Shown one piece after another: positions 51,010-60,254 of a stretch of 64,000 bases of DNA (the stretch's first letter is position 1; each line of letters begins with the position of its first letter). The stretch covers positions 1 to 64,000 of the forward strand of contig CACXUY010000008.1 in NCBI GenBank assembly GCA_902770965.1, written 5' to 3'. Origin of the DNA: an uncultured Lachnospiraceae bacterium (GTDB lineage Bacteria > Bacillota > Clostridia > Lachnospirales > Lachnospiraceae). Position numbers and translations under genes: made by a program. The notes beneath the pieces are model-generated. The model was not told where the DNA came from, did no database searches, and saw only the letters and a list, made by a program, of their open reading frames with translations.

Positions 51010-52302
51010 ATGGGACTTATTACAACAGCACTCCAGACGGCTGCATCAGTCATGTCTGACACATGGAGAGATTATTTCTACTGTGACGCGCTCAGCAGCG
51101 ACGTACTCGTTGCCAAGGGACAGAAAAAGAACAAGAAAAGATCGAATGACAATATCATTTCAAATGGCTCTATCATCGCGGTCAACGATGGCCAGTGCAT
51201 GATCATTGTCGATCAGGGCAAGGTCGCGGAGTTCTGCGCCCAGCCGGGAGAGTTCCTCTATGATTCATCGACCGAGCCCAGCCTTTTTTATGGGTCGCTT
51301 GGAGCGAACATCCTTGATACCTTCAAGCAGTTCGGCAGACGCTTCAGCTTCGGCGGCGCCACCGGCAAAGATCAGAGGGTGTATTATTTCAACACGAAGG
51401 AGATCATAGGCAATAAGTACGGCACACCCAGCCCGGTGCCTTTCCGTGTGGTTGACAAGAACATCAATCTCGATGTGGATATCGCTATCAGGTGCTTCGG
51501 TGAGTATTCCTACAAGATGTCGGATCCCATCCTTTTCTATACAAATGTCTGCGGCAACGTTGCCGATACCTACAACCGCTCACAGATCGATGACCAGCTC
51601 AAGTCCGAGCTTCTGACCGCGCTCCAGCCGGCCTTCGCCAAGATTTCCGCCATGGGCATCCGTTATTCCGCGCTTCCCGGACACACCATGGAGCTGGCTG
51701 ACGCTCTCAACGAGGTGCTGTCCAAGAAGTGGGCGGAGACCCGCGGCATCACCGTGGCCGCCTTCGGCGTATCGTCTGTCAAGGCTTCTGAGGAAGACGA
51801 GAAGATGATCAAGGAGATGCAGAAGGCCGGCGCCCTGCAGAACGCGAACATGGCGGCCGCCACTCTCGTCGGCGCTCAGGCTTCGGCCATGCAGGAAGCT
51901 GCCAAGAATCCCAACGGCGCGATGATGGGCTTCGCGGGCTTCAACATGGCCCAGCAGGCCGGCGGCATGAACGCGCAGGCTCTTTTCCAGATGGGGCAGC
52001 AGCAGGCAGCCGCGCAGGCAGCGTCTCAGGATGGCTGGGACTGCGAGTGCGGACAGAAGGGCAACACCGGCAAATTCTGCTCTGCCTGCGGCAAGGCGAA
52101 GCCCGCTGATCCGGGATTCTGGACCTGCGGCTGCGGCGCGAAAAACAAGGGCAGATTCTGCAGCGAATGCGGCGCCCCCAAACCGGCCGATGCTCCGCTG
52201 TATAAGTGCGATAAATGCGGATGGGAGCCGGAGGATCCTCACAATCCGCCCAAGTTCTGCCCGAACTGCGGAGATCCTTTCGATGAGGCGGACAAGCTGT
52301 GA
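51010..52302 (+). CDS. SPFH-domain protein with zinc ribbons (YdjI-like)
   Basis: A 430-residue protein. Residues 1-300 form an SPFH/virion-core-like domain (FYCDALSSDVLVAKGQKK; GEFLYDSSTEPSLFYGSLG; WAETRGITVAAFGVSSVKAS). An Ala/Gln/Met-rich linker (to about 340) leads to three zinc ribbons (CECGQKGNTGKFCSACG; CGCGAKNKGRFCSECG; CDKCGWEP...FCPNCG). B. subtilis YdjI, a scaffold-type membrane-stress protein, has this plan. The start at 51010 follows GAAAGGAGATATGAA. It heads a three-gene set with the next two genes. Confidence 0.82.
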   Translation: MGLITTALQTAASVMSDTWRDYFYCDALSSDVLVAKGQKKNKKRSNDNIISNGSIIAVNDGQCMIIVDQGKVAEFCAQPGEFLYDSSTEPSLFYGSLGANILDTFKQFGRRFSFGGATGKDQRVYYFNTKEIIGNKYGTPSPVPFRVVDKNINLDVDIAIRCFGEYSYKMSDPILFYTNVCGNVADTYNRSQIDDQLKSELLTALQPAFAKISAMGIRYSALPGHTMELADALNEVLSKKWAETRGITVAAFGVSSVKASEEDEKMIKEMQKAGALQNANMAAATLVGAQASAMQEAAKNPNGAMMGFAGFNMAQQAGGMNAQALFQMGQQQAAAQAASQDGWDCECGQKGNTGKFCSACGKAKPADPGFWTCGCGAKNKGRFCSECGAPKPADAPLYKCDKCGWEPEDPHNPPKFCPNCGDPFDEADKL

Positions 52303-52375
52303 TCGCTTCTGACAGGCGGTTATACTTCAGAACAGTTATTTTTCAACTTTTAATTCATGAATTGGAGGGCTGTGA

Positions 52376-53443
52376 GTGGATGTAAAGAATTATAAATGCC
52401 CATGCTGCGGAGCCCCCTTGAGATTCGGCTCGGATACCCAGGCTCTGACCTGCAGGGCATGTGGTAACGAATTCACTGTCGAGCAGATGGATCAGATCGC
52501 CGATGTAGAGAGCAGTTCTTCAGCGGCGGATCAAATGAACTGGGAGAGGCCTTCGGTGGAGACCTTTTCGAGCGAGAACCTGCAGACGATGAACTGCCCA
52601 TCGTGCGGAGCGGAGGTCATAGGCGACCTTTCGATGATCGCCACCGAGTGCCCCTATTGCGGAAACCCGACGGTCATCGATGCCCGTGTCGAGGGCGCTA
52701 TGAAGCCGGATTATGTCATTCCGTTCAAGGTAAGCCGTGAGGATGCCAAGAAGGCATTGGAAAGCTTTTATAAAAAGAAGCCGCTTCTTCCCAGAGCCTT
52801 CGCATCGAATAACAGGATAGAGAAGATAGCCGGGATGTATGTTCCGTTCTGGCTGTTTGACTGTGACGCGGACGTTGATATGTCATTTCGCGGGACCAGG
52901 ACGCAGGTATGGTCAGACAGGGAGTACAATTATACCAAGACGGATCACTTCATGATCCACCGCGGAGGGAATATTTCCTTTGAAAAGATTCCGGTGAACG
53001 GTTCGACGAGACTGGCTGAGAATTACATGGAAGCCATAGAACCTTATGATTACAGTGATCTGAAGCCTTTTACCACAGGGTATCTTGCGGGTTATATGGC
53101 AGACCGTTACGATGTGGATGCCAATGACTGCATTCCCCGCGCGGACGAACGCGCGAAGATGAGTTCTGAGCAGGCTTTTCAGGATACGGTGAGGGGGTAT
53201 GTCACCGTCCTTCCCCAGTCATCGAGCATACATATGCGCAGCGGAAGGGTTCACTACGTCCTGCTGCCGGTGTGGATGCTGAACACAAAATACAACGGCA
53301 AGATGTACACCTTCGCTATGAATGGACAGACAGGGAAGATGGTCGGCGAGCTTCCCGCGGATTCCGGCAGGGAGGCTTTGATGTTCGGCGGGATCTTTGC
53401 CGCAGTATTTATCGTGCTGACCCTGATCAGCTTCCTGCTGTGA
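52376..53443 (+). CDS. Zinc-ribbon membrane protein (YdjG-like)
   Basis: A 355-residue protein. Two N-terminal zinc ribbons (CPCCGAPLRFGSDTQALTC RACG region; CPSCGAEVIGDLSMIATECPYC) are followed by a conserved soluble domain (YVIPFKVSREDAKKALESFY; IAGMYVPFWLFDCDADVD) and one C-terminal membrane helix (GGIFAAVFIVLTLISFLL). It corresponds to YdjG of Bacillus. The molecular role is unknown; the family neighbours suggest envelope maintenance. GTG start at 52376, 7 bases after GGAGGG. It is followed by the TPM protein after 12 bases. Confidence 0.75.
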   Translation: MDVKNYKCPCCGAPLRFGSDTQALTCRACGNEFTVEQMDQIADVESSSSAADQMNWERPSVETFSSENLQTMNCPSCGAEVIGDLSMIATECPYCGNPTVIDARVEGAMKPDYVIPFKVSREDAKKALESFYKKKPLLPRAFASNNRIEKIAGMYVPFWLFDCDADVDMSFRGTRTQVWSDREYNYTKTDHFMIHRGGNISFEKIPVNGSTRLAENYMEAIEPYDYSDLKPFTTGYLAGYMADRYDVDANDCIPRADERAKMSSEQAFQDTVRGYVTVLPQSSSIHMRSGRVHYVLLPVWMLNTKYNGKMYTFAMNGQTGKMVGELPADSGREALMFGGIFAAVFIVLTLISFLL

Positions 53444-53455
53444 GGAGGGCTTGCC

Positions 53456-54340
53456 ATGAATAAGAGAAGAAAGAATATTCTTAGTCTGGCTGTGGCTTTC
53501 TTGTCAGCGCATTTTCCGACAGCGGTTTTTCTGGCAGTGACTCTGCTTACGACGGCCTTTCTGGCAGCTGCAGCCGTCCTGCTTCCGTTTCCATCAATAG
53601 CCATGGCGGATGGGTATGAAGGGAACTATGTCGTTGACAATGCCGGTCTTCTTTCATACCAGGACGCGGACATTTTGGAGTCCCGGGCGAAGGAGTTGTC
53701 TGAGAAATATCATGCGAACGTGGTTATCCTGACGGAGAATGAGTACGGGGACAGCAGCCAGTCCGCTCTTCAGCTTGCAGGACAGAACACGGAGATCGAA
53801 TTTGAGTACGCTTATGTCGGTGAGTACTACGATGAGGTGTACGGCGTCAATAATGATGGCATTATCTGCTATGTGAATATGGGGGATCGTTTCGTCATCA
53901 TTGATTCCACAGGTAAGATTCAGGATACCTTTGATTTGGAAAGGCTCGATGAGATCCGTGATGATGTGACATATTACCTAGGCTCGGGTTATTATGGCAG
54001 GGCTTTTGAGAGGTACCTCGCAGATGTAGATGAGGGCTTCAAGAGCGAAGGCGTGATGAAGCGCACCTTCAGGATTTTCTCGGCTATCGGAGCTGCCGTG
54101 GTCTCGGCTCTTGCTGTAGGAGTGTCGAAGTCAAAAATGAACACCGCGAAGAAGCAGACTAAGGCCAACAGATATCAGAAGCCCGGCTCGATGAAGCTCA
54201 CGAGAAGCTCGGATATCTATCTTTATTCGAACGTCAGACGCGTAAAACGCTCCACCGAGCGCAGGTCAAGCGGCGGAGGAGGCGGCCATTTCACGACATC
54301 GGGAGGCGGCAGCCATACGTCTTCAGGAGGCCATTTCTAA
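53456..54340 (+). CDS. TPM-domain exported protein (YdjH-like)
   Basis: A 294-residue membrane protein with an N-terminal signal/anchor (FLSAHFPTAVFLAVTLLTTA FLAAAA region), then a TPM domain (YVVDNAGLLSYQDADILESR; YHANVVILTENEYGDSS; VNNDGIICYVNMGDR), a second helix (FSAIGAAVVSALAVGV) and a Gly/Ser/His-rich tail (SSGGGGGHFTTSGGGSHTSS). TPM proteins include phosphatase-like and photosystem-repair factors; here the trio suggests a membrane-stress function. The start at 53456 follows GAGGAGGGCTTGCC. Confidence 0.82.
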   Translation: MNKRRKNILSLAVAFLSAHFPTAVFLAVTLLTTAFLAAAAVLLPFPSIAMADGYEGNYVVDNAGLLSYQDADILESRAKELSEKYHANVVILTENEYGDSSQSALQLAGQNTEIEFEYAYVGEYYDEVYGVNNDGIICYVNMGDRFVIIDSTGKIQDTFDLERLDEIRDDVTYYLGSGYYGRAFERYLADVDEGFKSEGVMKRTFRIFSAIGAAVVSALAVGVSKSKMNTAKKQTKANRYQKPGSMKLTRSSDIYLYSNVRRVKRSTERRSSGGGGGHFTTSGGGSHTSSGGHF

Positions 54341-54401
54341 GACGGGTATCAAAACCAACCTGCGTTTCGGGGCTGGTAAGGCCGTCAGGAAAATAATATT
54401 T

Positions 54402-54455
54402 TATGCGCTGTTTGCCGTAATTCCTTTAAGGAAGCAGGCATACAGCGCATTTTCT
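54402..54455 (+). terminator. Terminator after the TPM gene
   Basis: ATGCGCTGTTTGCC pairs with GGCATACAGCGCAT, followed by TTTTCT. The stretch 54456-54669 shows no supported gene. Confidence 0.65.
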
Positions 54456-54669
54456 ATTGAACACTGGCCATAGAAAAATAATCTGGACTTAACCACATGC
54501 CTGAATCAATTTCACTGATCGCGGGAGTCTCAACATAGTTCCATGCTTCCGTCCATGCAAGCCGGTTATACAGGCGTCCATGAAGGTTTTTTACATACTT
54601 ATATCCCCGATATGACATTGACCGATGCGTTTTCCACTTTTTGCTGAACACTTTTTTTAATATTCGTGT

Positions 54670-54697
54670 TTGAATTTCTTTCGGCTTCGTATATAAT
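54670..54697 (+). promoter_or_regulatory. mreB-recD2-comFC promoter
   Basis: TTGAAT (54670-54675), 16 bases, consensus TATAAT (54692-54697). Confidence 0.7.
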
Positions 54698-54772
54698 GGT
54701 AATGCTACATTTTCTTTTGCACTTATGATCAAAAGGTCATTGCCATATATACATATGAACGGGGGTTTACAG

Positions 54773-55780
54773 TTGCGACTGTCTGTGGACATGGGTATCG
54801 ACTTGGGCACAGCCACAAGTTTGGTTTATATAAAGGATAGAGGAATAGTTTTGAAGGAGCCATCGGTGGTCATCATTGACCGTGACACGAACGAGGTCAA
54901 AGCCGTTGGCGAAGAAGCAAGGCAGATGATAGGCCGCACGCCGGGCAACGTCATGGCGGTGCGTCCTCTGCGTCAGGGGGTCGTCTCAGACCTTGAGATA
55001 ACGGAAAGGATGCTGAGGCATTTTATCTCGAAGTCGCTCGGACGGCGGATACTGAGGAGGCCGCGGATAGCGATCTGCGTGCCATCGGAGACTACCCAGG
55101 TGGAAAAAAGAGCGGTCGAGGACGCTGCCTACCAGGCAGGCGCTCGGACCGTGAGTATCATAGAAGAACCGGTGGCCGCTGCCATCGGGGCAGGGATCGA
55201 TATCAGCAAGCCCTGCGGCAATCTCATAGTTGATATAGGCGGAGGAACGACCGATATCGCCGTGGTATGCTTCAGCGGCACGGTCACCGGTTCATCCATC
55301 AAGGTCGCCGGGGACAACTTCGACGAGGCGATCATCCGCTATATAAAGAATTACCATCACCTTCTGATCGGTGAGAAGACAGCACAGGATATTAAGATCA
55401 ACATAGGCTGCGCGTGGCCTCGGCCCGAGATGCTGACTATGCAGATAAGGGGCAGGAATCTTGCCACCGGATTGCCGAAAACACTTGTCATCACTTCTGA
55501 CGAAATGCTTGAAGTTCTTAGGGAACCCTCCGAAACAATTGCGAATACCGTAAAGGAAGTACTTGAGAGGACTCCGCCTGAATTGGTGGGGGATATTTAT
55601 GAACGCGGAATTGTGATGACGGGGGGCGGAAGCCTGTTGTATGGACTCGATCAGCTCATAGAGGACAAGATCGGAGTCAACACGGTCATTGCCGACAATC
55701 CCACGGAGGTCGTGTGCATAGGTACCGGTCTTTTCATCGACATGATGAACAATGAGAGGAAGGAAAAGAAAGCAGAGTGA
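54773..55780 (+). CDS. mreB: MreB/Mbl-family rod-shape protein
   Basis: A 335-residue bacterial actin. Nucleotide-binding motifs are MGIDLGTATSLVYIKDRGIV (phosphate 1), PRIAICVPSETTQVEKRAVE, VSIIEEPVAAAIGAGIDIS, LIVDIGGGTTDIAVV (phosphate 2) and GIVMTGGGSLLYGLDQLI (adenosine). It forms membrane-bound filaments that guide cell-wall synthesis. No mreC or mreD follows, which is typical of Mbl or MreBH-type extra copies. The start is probably TTG 54773 (then RLSVDMGIDLG), spaced from GGGGGT; ATG 54755 would place that site inside the gene. Confidence 0.9.
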   Translation: MRLSVDMGIDLGTATSLVYIKDRGIVLKEPSVVIIDRDTNEVKAVGEEARQMIGRTPGNVMAVRPLRQGVVSDLEITERMLRHFISKSLGRRILRRPRIAICVPSETTQVEKRAVEDAAYQAGARTVSIIEEPVAAAIGAGIDISKPCGNLIVDIGGGTTDIAVVCFSGTVTGSSIKVAGDNFDEAIIRYIKNYHHLLIGEKTAQDIKINIGCAWPRPEMLTMQIRGRNLATGLPKTLVITSDEMLEVLREPSETIANTVKEVLERTPPELVGDIYERGIVMTGGGSLLYGLDQLIEDKIGVNTVIADNPTEVVCIGTGLFIDMMNNERKEKKAE

Positions 55781-55797
55781 GCGCTGGAAATTGAGCC

Positions 55798-58083
55798 ATG
55801 ACTACAGTGAGGGGCTATATCAGCCGTATTATTTTCCAAAATAAAGAGAATGGCTATACGGTGCTTACGCTCGAGGCAAGCGGAGAAGAGCAGTCGGAGA
55901 TCACTCTGGTGGGCACTATGCCGCAGGTGGCAGTAGGTGAACCGCTCGAGGCGGAGGGCGAGCTGCGGGAGCATCCTATATATGGTGAGCAGCTCGCCGT
56001 GACGTCATATTCGCAGACGGCGCCGCAGGACATACTTTCCATAGAGAGGTATCTGGGTTCGGGCGCCGTAAAGGGCATCGGACCGGCTCTCGCGGCGAGG
56101 ATAGTCGGGGAATTCGGCGCGGACACCCTGCGCGTGATCGAAGAAGAGCCGGAGCTCCTCGCTAAGATCAGGGGCATCAGTGTCAACGGCGCGAGGCAGA
56201 TAGGCGCGCAGTTCGAGCAGAAGAGAGAACTAAGACAGGCTCTCATTTTTCTGGGAGAGTATGGGATATCTATGGCCCTGGCCGTGAAGATCTATGACCG
56301 ATACGGCCAGGAACTCTACAGTATAATAAGAAAGAACCCTTACCGGATGGCGGATGAGATCACCGGTATCGGCTTTTATAAAGCAGATGAGATAGCAAGG
56401 CGGGCAGGCATCGCGGTGGACTCGGATTTCCGAATCCGCTCAGGGCTGATGTTCAGCTTGTCCTCAGCCGCCAGAGAGGGGCATGTCTGTCTCCCGAAGG
56501 AAATGCTGCTCGACCTGGCCTGCTCGATGCTTCAGGTGGACATAGATGAGGTAACTCTTCAGCTTGAGAATCTCATGATAGACCGCAAGGTCATTTTCAG
56601 AGAGTGGTCAGATACGGTGCTAGTGTATGCCGCACCGTTTTTTTACATGGAGATGAATACGGCCCGGATGCTTCTCGAACTCAATACGGGAAGACGGGGC
56701 GACAGCAACGAGGCGGAACGGCACATAAGGCAGATAGAGGCGGAGGAGAAGCTGGTCTTAGATGAGCGTCAGAGAGAGGCCATACTTGCCGCGGCCTGTG
56801 GTGGGATCACGGTGATCACGGGAGGACCCGGGACAGGCAAGACCACCGCGATCAACACCTTGATACGGTATTTTGACGAGATCAACATGAAGATAGAACT
56901 CGCGGCGCCGACCGGCAGAGCCGCGAAGCGTATGGCGGAGGCCACGGGGAGAGAGGCAAGAACCATACACAGGATGCTGGAGTTCTTCGGCGCTCCGTCC
57001 GATGATGACGAGGAGGATCAGATCCGTTTCGCCAGGGACGAGGGCAATCCTCTTGAGGCAGACGCGGTGGTCATCGATGAGATGTCAATGGTTGATATAC
57101 ATCTTTTCTGCTCCTTGCTGAAGGCGCTGAAGCCGGGCACGAGTCTGGTGCTTGTGGGCGATGCCAACCAGCTGCCCTCCGTGGGACCCGGCAATGTCTT
57201 AAAAGACGTCATTTCGAGCGGATGCTTCAATGTCGTGAGGCTCACGCATATTTTCAGGCAGGATGACGCCTCGGATATAGTCGTGAATGCCCACCGCATA
57301 CACAATGGAGAGGCTATCGACTCCTCGGCAAGGAGCAAAGACTTCCTTTTTATAAAGAGGGATGATGTACGTCATATTCAAGGCGCAGTGGTTGGTCTCG
57401 TCAGGGACAGGCTTCCGGGCTATGTCCATGCCGGAGTGACGGACATACAGGTGCTCACTCCAATGAGGAAGGGAGCCTTGGGCGTGGAGAACCTGAATAT
57501 AGTTCTTCAGGGCTTCCTTAATCCTGCCGGGGACAAGAAGAAAGAACGTCAGTTTCCGCAGGGCATATTTCGAGTTGGCGACAAGGTGATGCAGACCCGA
57601 AATAATTATGAGATCGAGTGGGAGCGCATCGGCAGGCACGGGATAGTCACCGACAGGGGGTCAGGCGTATTTAACGGAGACATGGGCATAGTCAGGGACA
57701 TCAATTTCTTCTCTGAGGAGATGACGGTGGAATTCGATGACGGGAGGCTCATAACCTATCCTTATAAGAATGTGGATCAGCTGGAGCTCGCCTACGCGAT
57801 AACCGTTCACAAATCCCAGGGCAGCGAATATCCGGCTGTGGTCATTCCGCTGCTCTCAGGACCGAAGATGCTGATGAATCGCAACCTTATATATACCGCT
57901 GTTACGAGGGCGAAGTCCTGCGTGTGCATAGTGGGTCTTCCTGAGGTGTTCCAGTCGATGGTAGACAACGACACAGAACAGAAAAGGTATTCGGGGCTTG
58001 CGGAGTGCATTAAAGAGACTGCGGGGTGGGATATGAAGCAGCCACCCATGCAGGAGGCAACTCCGCCAAATATATTGACCTGA
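55798..58083 (+). CDS. recD2: ATP-dependent DNA helicase RecD2
   Basis: A 761-residue SF1B 5'-3' helicase of the RecD2 type (no RecBC partner). The N-terminal OB-like and helix-hairpin-helix segments (GSGAVKGIGPALAARIVGEF; IRGISVNGARQIGAQFEQ) are followed by the motor: GGPGTGKTTAINTL (Walker A, about 342), VVIDEMSMVDIHLF (Walker B), LVGDANQLPSVGPGNVL, LTHIFRQ, and AITVHKSQGSEYPAVVIPL (motif V) with YTAVTRAK (motif VI). It acts in replication-fork repair. It starts 18 bases after mreB. Confidence 0.95.
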   Translation: MTTVRGYISRIIFQNKENGYTVLTLEASGEEQSEITLVGTMPQVAVGEPLEAEGELREHPIYGEQLAVTSYSQTAPQDILSIERYLGSGAVKGIGPALAARIVGEFGADTLRVIEEEPELLAKIRGISVNGARQIGAQFEQKRELRQALIFLGEYGISMALAVKIYDRYGQELYSIIRKNPYRMADEITGIGFYKADEIARRAGIAVDSDFRIRSGLMFSLSSAAREGHVCLPKEMLLDLACSMLQVDIDEVTLQLENLMIDRKVIFREWSDTVLVYAAPFFYMEMNTARMLLELNTGRRGDSNEAERHIRQIEAEEKLVLDERQREAILAAACGGITVITGGPGTGKTTAINTLIRYFDEINMKIELAAPTGRAAKRMAEATGREARTIHRMLEFFGAPSDDDEEDQIRFARDEGNPLEADAVVIDEMSMVDIHLFCSLLKALKPGTSLVLVGDANQLPSVGPGNVLKDVISSGCFNVVRLTHIFRQDDASDIVVNAHRIHNGEAIDSSARSKDFLFIKRDDVRHIQGAVVGLVRDRLPGYVHAGVTDIQVLTPMRKGALGVENLNIVLQGFLNPAGDKKKERQFPQGIFRVGDKVMQTRNNYEIEWERIGRHGIVTDRGSGVFNGDMGIVRDINFFSEEMTVEFDDGRLITYPYKNVDQLELAYAITVHKSQGSEYPAVVIPLLSGPKMLMNRNLIYTAVTRAKSCVCIVGLPEVFQSMVDNDTEQKRYSGLAECIKETAGWDMKQPPMQEATPPNILT

Positions 58084-58091
58084 GGATTTGT

Positions 58092-58802
58092 ATGATAAAT
58101 GGAGACATGATTCTTACCAAGCTTCTGTACCCTCCTCGCTGCCCCGCCTGTCATGATCTGGTCAGGGGCGACGGAAGGATATGCCCCGAGTGCCGTAAGC
58201 TCTTATCCTACGTAACAGGTCCGATATGCTGTAAGTGCGGCAAGGAGATCCGCTTTGAAGAGGAGGAGCTGTGCCTTGACTGCAGGACGCACAAGAAAAG
58301 CTTCGACGGCGGCATAGCTTTGCTGAACTATGACGACATAGCCAGGGAATCCATGGTGAAATTCAAGTATGGGCAGCGGAAGGAATATGGCCTTTTTTAC
58401 GCCGAGGAGATCGCGCGGCTCTATGGAAGCCGGATAAGCCGTTTTGCCGCCGACGGCATAGTGCCTGTACCTGTGCATATCAGCCGTCTGCGCTTTCGGG
58501 GCTACAATCAGGCGCAGGTCGTGGCCGAGAGGCTGGGAGAGATGCTTTCGCTGCCGGTATTTGACAAGGCTTTGCTCCGCACGAGGAAGACCGTCGCGCA
58601 GAAGGAGCTGAACGCGGCGCAGAGGATGAGGAATCTCATGAGCGTCATGAAAGCCGGCATCGAGGCGAGGGGGCTGAGGCGGGTCATCTTGGTGGACGAT
58701 ATTTACACCACAGGCAGCACGATGGAGGCATGCACAAGGGTGCTGATGGCGGCAGGAGTCGAGGCTGTCATGCCGGTATGCATCTGCATAGGAAGGAATT
58801 AA
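58092..58802 (+). CDS. comFC: ComF-family phosphoribosyltransferase-like protein
   Basis: A 236-residue protein. A zinc finger of the ComFC type (CPACHDLV...ICPECRKL; CCKCGKEI...LCLDCR) precedes a type I phosphoribosyltransferase fold with the PRPP motif VILVDDIYTTGSTMEA (about residue 195). RGYNQAQVVAERLG and LLRTRKTVAQKELNAAQRMR are family hallmarks. ComF proteins act in DNA uptake and recombination, probably with the recD2 helicase upstream. The start at 58092 overlaps no other gene and is 8 bases after recD2. Confidence 0.92.
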   Translation: MINGDMILTKLLYPPRCPACHDLVRGDGRICPECRKLLSYVTGPICCKCGKEIRFEEEELCLDCRTHKKSFDGGIALLNYDDIARESMVKFKYGQRKEYGLFYAEEIARLYGSRISRFAADGIVPVPVHISRLRFRGYNQAQVVAERLGEMLSLPVFDKALLRTRKTVAQKELNAAQRMRNLMSVMKAGIEARGLRRVILVDDIYTTGSTMEACTRVLMAAGVEAVMPVCICIGRN

Positions 58803-58810
58803 AAAAATGC

Positions 58811-58860
58811 AATTATTCAGCACAGCGAGGTATGCTGCAGTATCCCGGGTCCGGGTGCTG
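58811..58860. repeat. MITE-like element, short degenerate copy
   Basis: CAATTATTCAGCACAGCGAGG and CGGGTCCGGGTGCTGAA are the two arms of the family with about 15 bases between them. Confidence 0.6.
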
Positions 58861-58900
58861 AAAAAGGAGCGGAACAGTTAAAAATTAATAAACTTATCGC

Positions 58901-58929
58901 TTGACGAATCAGATAAGGTGTGCTACTCT
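58901..58929 (+). promoter_or_regulatory. Promoter of rpmG-secE-nusG
   Basis: TTGACG (58901-58906), 17 bases, TACTCT (58924-58929). The leader of about 215 bases holds a 15-bp repeat array and no other gene. Confidence 0.65.
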
Positions 58930-58986
58930 TATAGACACGTCTGAGGAACGCTTTTTTTTTGTGCGTTCATGGGCTGCTTCCACGAG

Positions 58987-59046
58987 GCACTTACGGATGA
59001 AGTGCTTACGGATTAAGCACTTATGGATGAAGCGCTTATAGATTAG
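58987..59046 (+). repeat. 15-bp repeat array in the rpmG leader
   Basis: Four contiguous 15-base units resembling GCACTTATGGATGAA (58987-59046). Confidence 0.85.
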
Positions 59047-59149
59047 GAAAGAGTTCCGCAGCTAACATCTGTTCAGCACCAACTGCGGTGAGTACGCAGT
59101 GGTTAAAAATATCAGGCGGCCGAGCCGCCACTGTGCGGAGGACACTAAG

Positions 59150-59299
59150 ATGCGAGTAAGAGTAACATTATCGTGCACTGAGTGCAAGAATCGTAACTAC
59201 AACATCATGAAGGACAAGAAGGCTCATCCCGAGAGGATGGAGACCAGCAAGTACTGCCGTTTCTGCAGAAAGCACACTCTGCATAAGGAGACCAAGTAA
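59150..59299 (+). CDS. rpmG: 50S ribosomal protein L33
   Basis: A 49-residue ribosomal protein. It has the zinc-binding form: [10 protein letters not shown] and CRFCRKHT keep both cysteine pairs. The start at 59150 (MRVRVTLSC) follows GCGGAGGACACTAAG. First gene of the L33-SecE-NusG set, an arrangement common in Firmicutes. Confidence 0.95.
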   Translation: MRVRVTLSCTECKNRNYNIMKDKKAHPERMETSKYCRFCRKHTLHKETK

Positions 59300-59319
59300 C
59301 ATCTTACGGAGGGCTATTT

Positions 59320-59577
59320 ATGGAAGGCAATACCGCCAAGAATGCGAATCAGGCTGCTCCTAAGAAAACAGCTAAAGCCAAGGAAAAGAAAGCCAAGGAT
59401 TCAAAGCTTGCCGCTTTCTTTGCCGGCGTGAAGACCGAATTTAAGAAGATTATCTGGCCTACCAGCAAGGATACAGTCAAGTCGTCGACAGCTGTCGTAA
59501 TGGTTGCGATCATTATGGGCATCTTCATCGCTATGCTGGACACTGCCATCAAGTTCGGTCTGGGCTTCTTACTGTAA
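59320..59577 (+). CDS. secE: Preprotein translocase subunit SecE
   Basis: An 85-residue single-span membrane protein that clamps the SecY channel. A Lys/Ala-rich start (KKTAKAKEKKAK) precedes the conserved FFAGVKTEFKKIIWPTSKDT and one membrane helix (STAVVMVAIIMGIFIAMLDT). The start at 59320 follows ACGGAGGGCTATTT. It lies between rpmG and nusG with short gaps. Confidence 0.96.
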   Translation: MEGNTAKNANQAAPKKTAKAKEKKAKDSKLAAFFAGVKTEFKKIIWPTSKDTVKSSTAVVMVAIIMGIFIAMLDTAIKFGLGFLL

Positions 59578-59592
59578 AGACTGGGGGATCTC

Positions 59593-60108
59593 ATGGCAGA
59601 AGCGAAGTGGTATGTTGTTCATACCTATTCCGGATATGAAAACAAGGTAAAGGCCGATCTTGAGAAGACCATTGAGAATCGCCATATTCAGGACCAGATT
59701 CTGGAGGTCACCGTTCCCCTGAACGACGTCGTCGAGATCAAGAACGGAGTTAAGAAGACCGTACAGAAGAAGATGTTTCCGGGCTATGTGCTCATCCATA
59801 TGGTCATGAATGACGATACCTGGTATGTAGTGCGCAACACCCGCGGCGTGACCGGATTCGTAGGTCCCGGAAGCAAGCCGGTTCCCTTGGAAGCCGGAGA
59901 GGTCGAGAAGATGAGCCAGGCTATACCCGGCGCAGTCGTCGGCTTTGAGATCGGCGATATGGTCACGGTCGTCTCAGGAGTCTGGGAAGGCACGATCGGC
60001 AAGATTCGCTCTATTAACGAGAGCAAGCAGAGCGTCACCATCAACGTGGATATGTTCGGGCGCGAAACACCCGTGGACATTCCTTTCGAGGACATCCACA
60101 AGATGTAA
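59593..60108 (+). CDS. nusG: Transcription antitermination factor NusG
   Basis: A 171-residue transcription elongation factor that binds RNA polymerase and couples it to other factors. The NGN domain spans 1-115 (AKWYVVHTYSGYENKVKADL; KMFPGYVLIHMVMND) and the KOW domain 120-171 (FEIGDMVTVVSGVWEGTIGK). Start at 59593 after GGGGGATCTC. The gap to rplK (60109-60254) holds a GGGGTCTTCCCC-type hairpin near 60200, probably part of the rplK leader. Confidence 0.97.
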   Translation: MAEAKWYVVHTYSGYENKVKADLEKTIENRHIQDQILEVTVPLNDVVEIKNGVKKTVQKKMFPGYVLIHMVMNDDTWYVVRNTRGVTGFVGPGSKPVPLEAGEVEKMSQAIPGAVVGFEIGDMVTVVSGVWEGTIGKIRSINESKQSVTINVDMFGRETPVDIPFEDIHKM

Positions 60109-60254
60109 GATGTGACGGCTAAGGAGTGAGTTTGTATGTGCTGTGAAGCAGGTACTCATCTCCGATCTCTGTTAGCACATATAGTTATGTGTGGGAGGGG
60201 TCTTCCCCCCGCCAACACCACATCCGGTTGATTCCGGAAAAAAGGAGGGCCATC

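Noticed and set aside
54454-54816. A 120-codon minus-strand frame upstream of mreB
   Set aside because: It overlaps the consensus mreB promoter and the mreB start, has no ribosome site, and its translation matches nothing I recognise.
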